From contig JAPOYI010000245.1 in the NCBI GenBank assembly GCA_026706665.1, positions 27,810 to 91,809 on the forward strand: 64,000 bases of DNA, given 5' to 3'. Shown here one piece after another: positions 59,856 through 64,000 of the stretch; the first letter of the stretch is position 1, and every line of letters starts with the position of its first letter. The notes under the pieces were generated by a model that worked only from the letters and a program-made list of their open reading frames with translations, did not search any database and was not told the DNA's origin. The translations under genes were made by a program, and so were the position numbers. The stretch comes from Gammaproteobacteria bacterium. Lineage in GTDB: Bacteria; Pseudomonadota; Gammaproteobacteria; Pseudomonadales; Azotimanducaceae.

Positions 59856-59925
59856 CTGGCCGTCCCCGCGGCCATGTCTTCTGGCCGTCCCCGCGGCCAT
59901 GTCTTCTGGCCGTCCCCGCGGCCAT
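59856..59925. repeat. 25-bp tandem repeat, about 2.8 units, each unit a hairpin
   Basis: ctggccgtccccgcggccatgtctt x2 + ctggccgtccccgcggccat; TGGCCG-TCCCCG-CGGCCA inverted repeat within each unit. Confidence 0.95.
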
Positions 59926-59951
59926 TCCCGGAGTTTATGGGCTCCGGTCGA

Positions 59952-61727
59952 TTAACGCACGTCCGCGCCGTTCACCCGTTGGATTTCTGCAAATTCCCGG
60001 TACAGGCCGTTTTCGCGCAGGAGTGAATCGTGGCTGCCTTCCGCGATGACCCGGCCCTCATCGAGGACGACGATGCGGTCCGCGACGGCGGCGGTGGAGA
60101 GCCGGTGGGCGACGATAAGGACCGTGCATCGGCCCTTGATCGAGGCCAGGGTGCGGCAGATCGTCTCCTCGCTTTGGGCATCCAGGGCGCTGGTCGGTTC
60201 GTCCATCAGCAGGATTCGCGGAGATGTGAGGAGGGCACGGGCTATCGCGAGGCGTTGCCGCTGACCGCCGGAGAGCCCCTGACCGTCTTCCCCAACGCAC
60301 GTATGCAAGTCATTTTCCAGCCCTTCCACGAACTCCAGGGCGTTCGCCTGCTCAAGCGCGCTCCTGATTTCTTCTTCTTTCGCATCCGGTGCGCCGTAGA
60401 GCACATTCACCATGATCGGGCCGGCGAAGACAACGGGATTCTGCGGTACGAAGCCCACCTGTCCCCTCAACACCGCGGCCGAGAGCCTGCGCGCATCGAC
60501 CCCACTCACCGAGACCACGCCTTCCGTTGGATCGTAGAAACGTTGTACCAGGTCGAGAATCGAGCTCTTTCCGGAGCCTGAGGGTCCCACCAGCGCCACC
60601 ATCTCTCCCGGCGCCACGCGGAGGTCGACACCGTTCAGGGCGACCTCACCGCTCCTCGCCGGATACCGGAGATAGACGTTGTCGAACCTGATGGCGCCAA
60701 GTTCGGTTGGGGTTTCGGGACACTCCGGTTCGGCCAGCAACGAGTTTACCGTCAACAGCTCCAGCAGCCTTTCCGCCGCACCGGCAGCGCGTTGCACATC
60801 GGCCCAGACTTCGCTGATCGCAGTAGCCGAACCGGCCACGACAAGCGCGTAGAAGATGAACGCGATCAACTCGCCAGCCGTCGTCCGGCCGGCAAGCACA
60901 TCGGTTCCTCCGACCCAGAGCATGGCGGCGATGGCCGCGGGCGTCAGTACCATTACGGACGCAATCAGCACAGCGCGTTGTCGAATTCGCTGCACGGCGA
61001 CATCGAAAGCGTCGGTCACGCGTCCTGCGAAGGCCTCGATATCGCGTGCCTCGTGAGTAAACGCCTGCACCACCTTGATGTGGCGCAGCGACTCGCCGGC
61101 ATAGCTGCCGACATCGGCGATCGCCGTCTGACTGGTGCGCGAAAGTCGCCGAACCCGGCGGCCGAACAGAACGATAGGAGAGATGACGACTGGAGCGCTT
61201 GCCAGGACGACCGTGGAGAGTTTCGGATTCGTCACGAACAGCATCACTATGCCACCGACAAGTATCAGCGAGTTACGCAGGGCAATCGAAGCGGACGTGC
61301 CGAGTACCGTTTGCAACAGTGTCGTATCGGTGGTGATGCGGGACATGATTTCGGTGGGCCGGTTGGTCTCGAAGAAACCAGGATGCAAGCGGATCAGGTT
61401 TGCGTAGACCGCTTTCCGGATGTCCGCGCTGACCCGTTCGCCTACCCACGACACGAAGTAGTAACGCGCATAGGTCCCCGCCGCGAGCAGCACGACCAGG
61501 GCGGCGAAGACGCCGATGCTGACGAGGAGCACGTCCTGGGTACGCGTCGTCAGTACATCGTCGATCAGGAGCCTGAGCCCCTGGCCAACCGAAAGCGTCA
61601 CCGTGGCCGTCGCAACCAGGGCGGTTGCCGCCACGATCAGTTGCGGCCCGTAGGGTCGCAGGAACGACAGCATCTGCTTCAGGCTGGCGATGTTGCGGCT
61701 GCTCTGGCGTTCGGGCATCTCTTCCAT
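59952..61727 (-). CDS. MsbA-like ABC exporter (permease and ATPase)
   Basis: ALVGPSGSGKSSILDLVQRFYDPTEG, LSGGQRQRLAIARALL, RILLMDEPTSALDAQSE. Confidence 0.93.
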   Translation of the reverse strand: MEEMPERQSSRNIASLKQMLSFLRPYGPQLIVAATALVATATVTLSVGQGLRLLIDDVLTTRTQDVLLVSIGVFAALVVLLAAGTYARYYFVSWVGERVSADIRKAVYANLIRLHPGFFETNRPTEIMSRITTDTTLLQTVLGTSASIALRNSLILVGGIVMLFVTNPKLSTVVLASAPVVISPIVLFGRRVRRLSRTSQTAIADVGSYAGESLRHIKVVQAFTHEARDIEAFAGRVTDAFDVAVQRIRQRAVLIASVMVLTPAAIAAMLWVGGTDVLAGRTTAGELIAFIFYALVVAGSATAISEVWADVQRAAGAAERLLELLTVNSLLAEPECPETPTELGAIRFDNVYLRYPARSGEVALNGVDLRVAPGEMVALVGPSGSGKSSILDLVQRFYDPTEGVVSVSGVDARRLSAAVLRGQVGFVPQNPVVFAGPIMVNVLYGAPDAKEEEIRSALEQANALEFVEGLENDLHTCVGEDGQGLSGGQRQRLAIARALLTSPRILLMDEPTSALDAQSEETICRTLASIKGRCTVLIVAHRLSTAAVADRIVVLDEGRVIAEGSHDSLLRENGLYREFAEIQRVNGADVR

Positions 61728-61934
61728 GGACGGGATTCTACTCGTTGTATTCTCGCGGGACGCGCGAGGCGCCGCGCCTTCAAGAATATGAAACCGACAC
61801 TTGCGTTCTGGATCTGGTCGCCCCGGCTCGCAGACGCCGGAGGACGAGCACCCGCAGTGCCGTGAGACCTCGCTCATGGTCGTCTTGCAGGGGGGATGGG
61901 CGCATGGGCGTGCCCGCGTGGACCACTCGCCTCT

Positions 61935-61995
61935 CCTTGTAAACCGGACACTTCATCTGTCCAGAAGCGGACACTTTACTTGTTCTCAACAGGGC
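61935..61995. repeat. Putative solo IS end, copy B
   Basis: ccttgtaaaccggacacttcatctgtccagaagcggacactttacttgttctcaacagggcc; matches 53528-53588. Confidence 0.8.
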
Positions 61996-62353
61996 CAAGA
62001 CTGGCGATTGACACCTTGAGTCGGCGCGTCCATCATGGCTCGCGAAACGAAACGAAAACTGACCGGAAGGCTTCCACGGCAAAGCGCCAGAGCTCATGAG
62101 AACGGCACCCGCCGATATCGCTTCCCTCGCCGGGGCGGGGCAGATCGGCTATCCCGTCCGAGTAAACCAGAGAGTCTGCCGCTCTCCCCCACGCTTGGGC
62201 GATGCCCCGTCTCGGCAGCTTGCGCCATGAAAAGACCTTGGCCGGGAAAACCCCCGTACGACCATTTCGGGATGATCGTCTCGATTCTCCTGGGCTTGTG
62301 GGCGCTATGGGTCGTTGTCGCGTATCTCGCGCCCTGACCGCGATGGAGCGACA

Positions 62354-62509
62354 ATGAGAAGACCCCTGCGCTTTCCCGCCGACGAACTGCCGCCCGTCGA
62401 AGTGAAGATCTGGCGCACCGCCGTCGCGGTCGCCCTCGGCGTCGTCATGGCGAGCGCGATTGTCGCGGTCGCGGCGCTCTTGTTACTGAGACTCGGGGTC
62501 TTCGGATGA
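62354..62509 (+). CDS. Small single-pass membrane protein
   Basis: MRRPLRFPADELPPVEVKIWRTAVAVALGVVMASAIVAVAALLLLRLGVFG. Confidence 0.4.
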   Translation: MRRPLRFPADELPPVEVKIWRTAVAVALGVVMASAIVAVAALLLLRLGVFG

Positions 62510-62539
62510 GTGAGCAGGAAAGGCTCAAGGAAGCCGAAG

Positions 62540-62700
62540 ACGAGATAGGTTTCGTTCCACTTCCACGGGTCCGTCGAACGAGTCGTCCCTCTCGCTCCGC
62601 GCCTCGCGCAGCCGGTGGAGCATAGACCACGCGGTAGGCTGGGATACGCCGATGTCGGCAGCGAGCTTGACGCTGGCCATACCCTTGGTTTCCGTGGCTC
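62540..62700 (-). pseudogene. IS1595-family transposase fragment (second remnant)
   Basis: MASVKLAADIGVSQPTAWSMLHRLREARSERDDSFDGPVEVE resembles MKLHRDLGVSQKTAWFMLHRLREAW...GPAEVDE at 40.5 kb. Confidence 0.75.
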
Positions 62701-62775
62701 CGTGGCGGTCGGTATTGCGGTGCGCCAGACCCTGTGACACGATTCGGACCAATGCCCCGGGTATCCGCAGCCAGC

Positions 62776-63672
62776 ATGGATTTCAACGGGAAGTCGGCCG
62801 TCGTGACGGGCGGCGGCAACGGTATCGGCAGGGCGCTCTGCCTGGCGCTTGCGGGGGAGGGCGTGAACGTCGCGGTCGCCGACATCGATGCGGCGGCGGC
62901 GGATGCGGTGGCGGACGAGGCCAGGCGTGCCGGCGTTGAAGCCATGGGCGTTGCCGCGGACGTCACGGACGAGTCAAGCGTGGACGTGCTGGCCGATGCG
63001 GCGTGGGACGCGTTTGGAGGCGTTGACATCCTCGTCAACAACGCGGGCATCATGCCTGCCGTGGCGCCGCTCGCGGCGACCGGCGCCGCCGACTTCGACT
63101 GGGTGTTCGCGGTGAACGTGCGCGGCGCCATGAACGGCATCCGCGCCTTCGTGCCGCGGTTCATCGCGTCCGGGCGCGACAGCCGCGTGGTCAACACAGC
63201 GTCCGAACATGCCCTTGGCGTGCCGCACATCGGCGGTGGACTGTACACGGCCTCCAAGCACGCCCTGCTCGGGCTGTCCGACGTGCTGCGCCGGGAGGTG
63301 CCGGCGCACGTCAGGGTGAGTGTGCTCTGTCCGGGGATCGTCGCCTCGACCTTGTGGCGCGCGTCGGAGCGTCGGCAGGACGCCTACGGCGGCCCGGCGC
63401 CGGCGTCCGGGGCGGCCGGTGCCTTCATGGAGCAAGTCGGCATGCCCGCCGGGGAAGTTGCGGCGCGCGCCGTCGAGGGCATCCGGACGGGCGAGTTCTA
63501 CATCGTGACCCATTCCCACGCGGTCGACATCGCGCAGGCGCGGTGGATGGAACTCGAGACGGCCTTCGCGACCCAGGCGCCGCGCCGGGAGGGCGATGCG
63601 AAGTACGACCTCGAACCCGTGATGCGCCAACTCGTCGGACAACCGGCCCCGCAGCGGGGAGTCGGATCGTGA
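62776..63672 (+). CDS. SDR family oxidoreductase
   Basis: KSAVVTGGGNGIGRALCLALAGEGVNVAVADID, ILVNNAGIMPAV, YTASKHALLGLSD. Confidence 0.93.
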   Translation: MDFNGKSAVVTGGGNGIGRALCLALAGEGVNVAVADIDAAAADAVADEARRAGVEAMGVAADVTDESSVDVLADAAWDAFGGVDILVNNAGIMPAVAPLAATGAADFDWVFAVNVRGAMNGIRAFVPRFIASGRDSRVVNTASEHALGVPHIGGGLYTASKHALLGLSDVLRREVPAHVRVSVLCPGIVASTLWRASERRQDAYGGPAPASGAAGAFMEQVGMPAGEVAARAVEGIRTGEFYIVTHSHAVDIAQARWMELETAFATQAPRREGDAKYDLEPVMRQLVGQPAPQRGVGS

Positions 63673-64000
63673 TTACGCTGTATCAGTTCGCCACATCCCC
63701 TTTTGCGGAGAAGGTGCGGCGCGCGCTGAACTACAAGGGGCTGGATTTCGAGGTCCACGAGGTCGCTCGCCCGCGGGTCGCCGAGGGCGACTACAAGCAC
63801 GTCAGCCCGACGGGCAAGTTCCCGGCGATCCGGGACGGCGACGCGGTGGTCTGGGACTCGACCGACATCGTCTACCATCTCGAGGCGACCCACGGCGGCC
63901 CGTCGCTGATTCCGTCGAATGCCCGCGATGCGGCCCTCGCCCACGCCATCGAGGAGTGGGCCGACGAGAGCCTCTACTTCTACGAGATGACCATGCGCCT
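63669..64000 (+). CDS. Glutathione S-transferase N-terminal domain protein (truncated by window end)
   Basis: GTG start overlapping SDR stop; MITLYQFATSPFAEKVRRALNYKGLDFEVHEV...GKFPAIRDGDAVVWDSTDIVYHLE. Confidence 0.88.
   Translation, partial: MITLYQFATSPFAEKVRRALNYKGLDFEVHEVARPRVAEGDYKHVSPTGKFPAIRDGDAVVWDSTDIVYHLEATHGGPSLIPSNARDAALAHAIEEWADESLYFYEMTMR

Noticed and set aside
59856-59925. Possible CRISPR-like array
   Set aside because: Units are contiguous with no spacers; it is a simple tandem repeat

Overview
GC-rich bacterial chromosome segment, gammaproteobacterial in gene order (aspS-yebC-ruvCAB-tolQRAB-pal-cpoB-queE-queC). It carries ordinary housekeeping genes (pckA, gshA, acpH, hslR, hisI/hisG, proS, msbA-like ABC exporters, dsbB, tRNA-Lys) mixed with a catabolic/accessory complement: five family III CoA-transferases, a Cys-type sulfatase, two SUMF1/FGE-fold proteins, a thiolase plus DUF35 pair, three tandem cupins and an amidohydrolase. 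The main accessory region is about 21.77-27.05 kb. It contains an intact ISAs1-like element whose transposase is fused to a DruA-like (DUF4338) domain, with inverted repeats and a perfect 10-bp target duplication. Next to it are two decayed tandem tyrosine recombinases and an AT-rich type II restriction-modification pair. A second methyltransferase plus a frameshifted HNH nuclease lies at 53.77-55.37 kb, and a toxin-antitoxin-like pair at 40.98-41.8 kb reads through an intrinsic terminator. Several genes survive only as both ends with the middle deleted (cupin copy 4, cytochrome P450, integrase 2). All calls come from reading the sequence and supplied translations; no database search was run.
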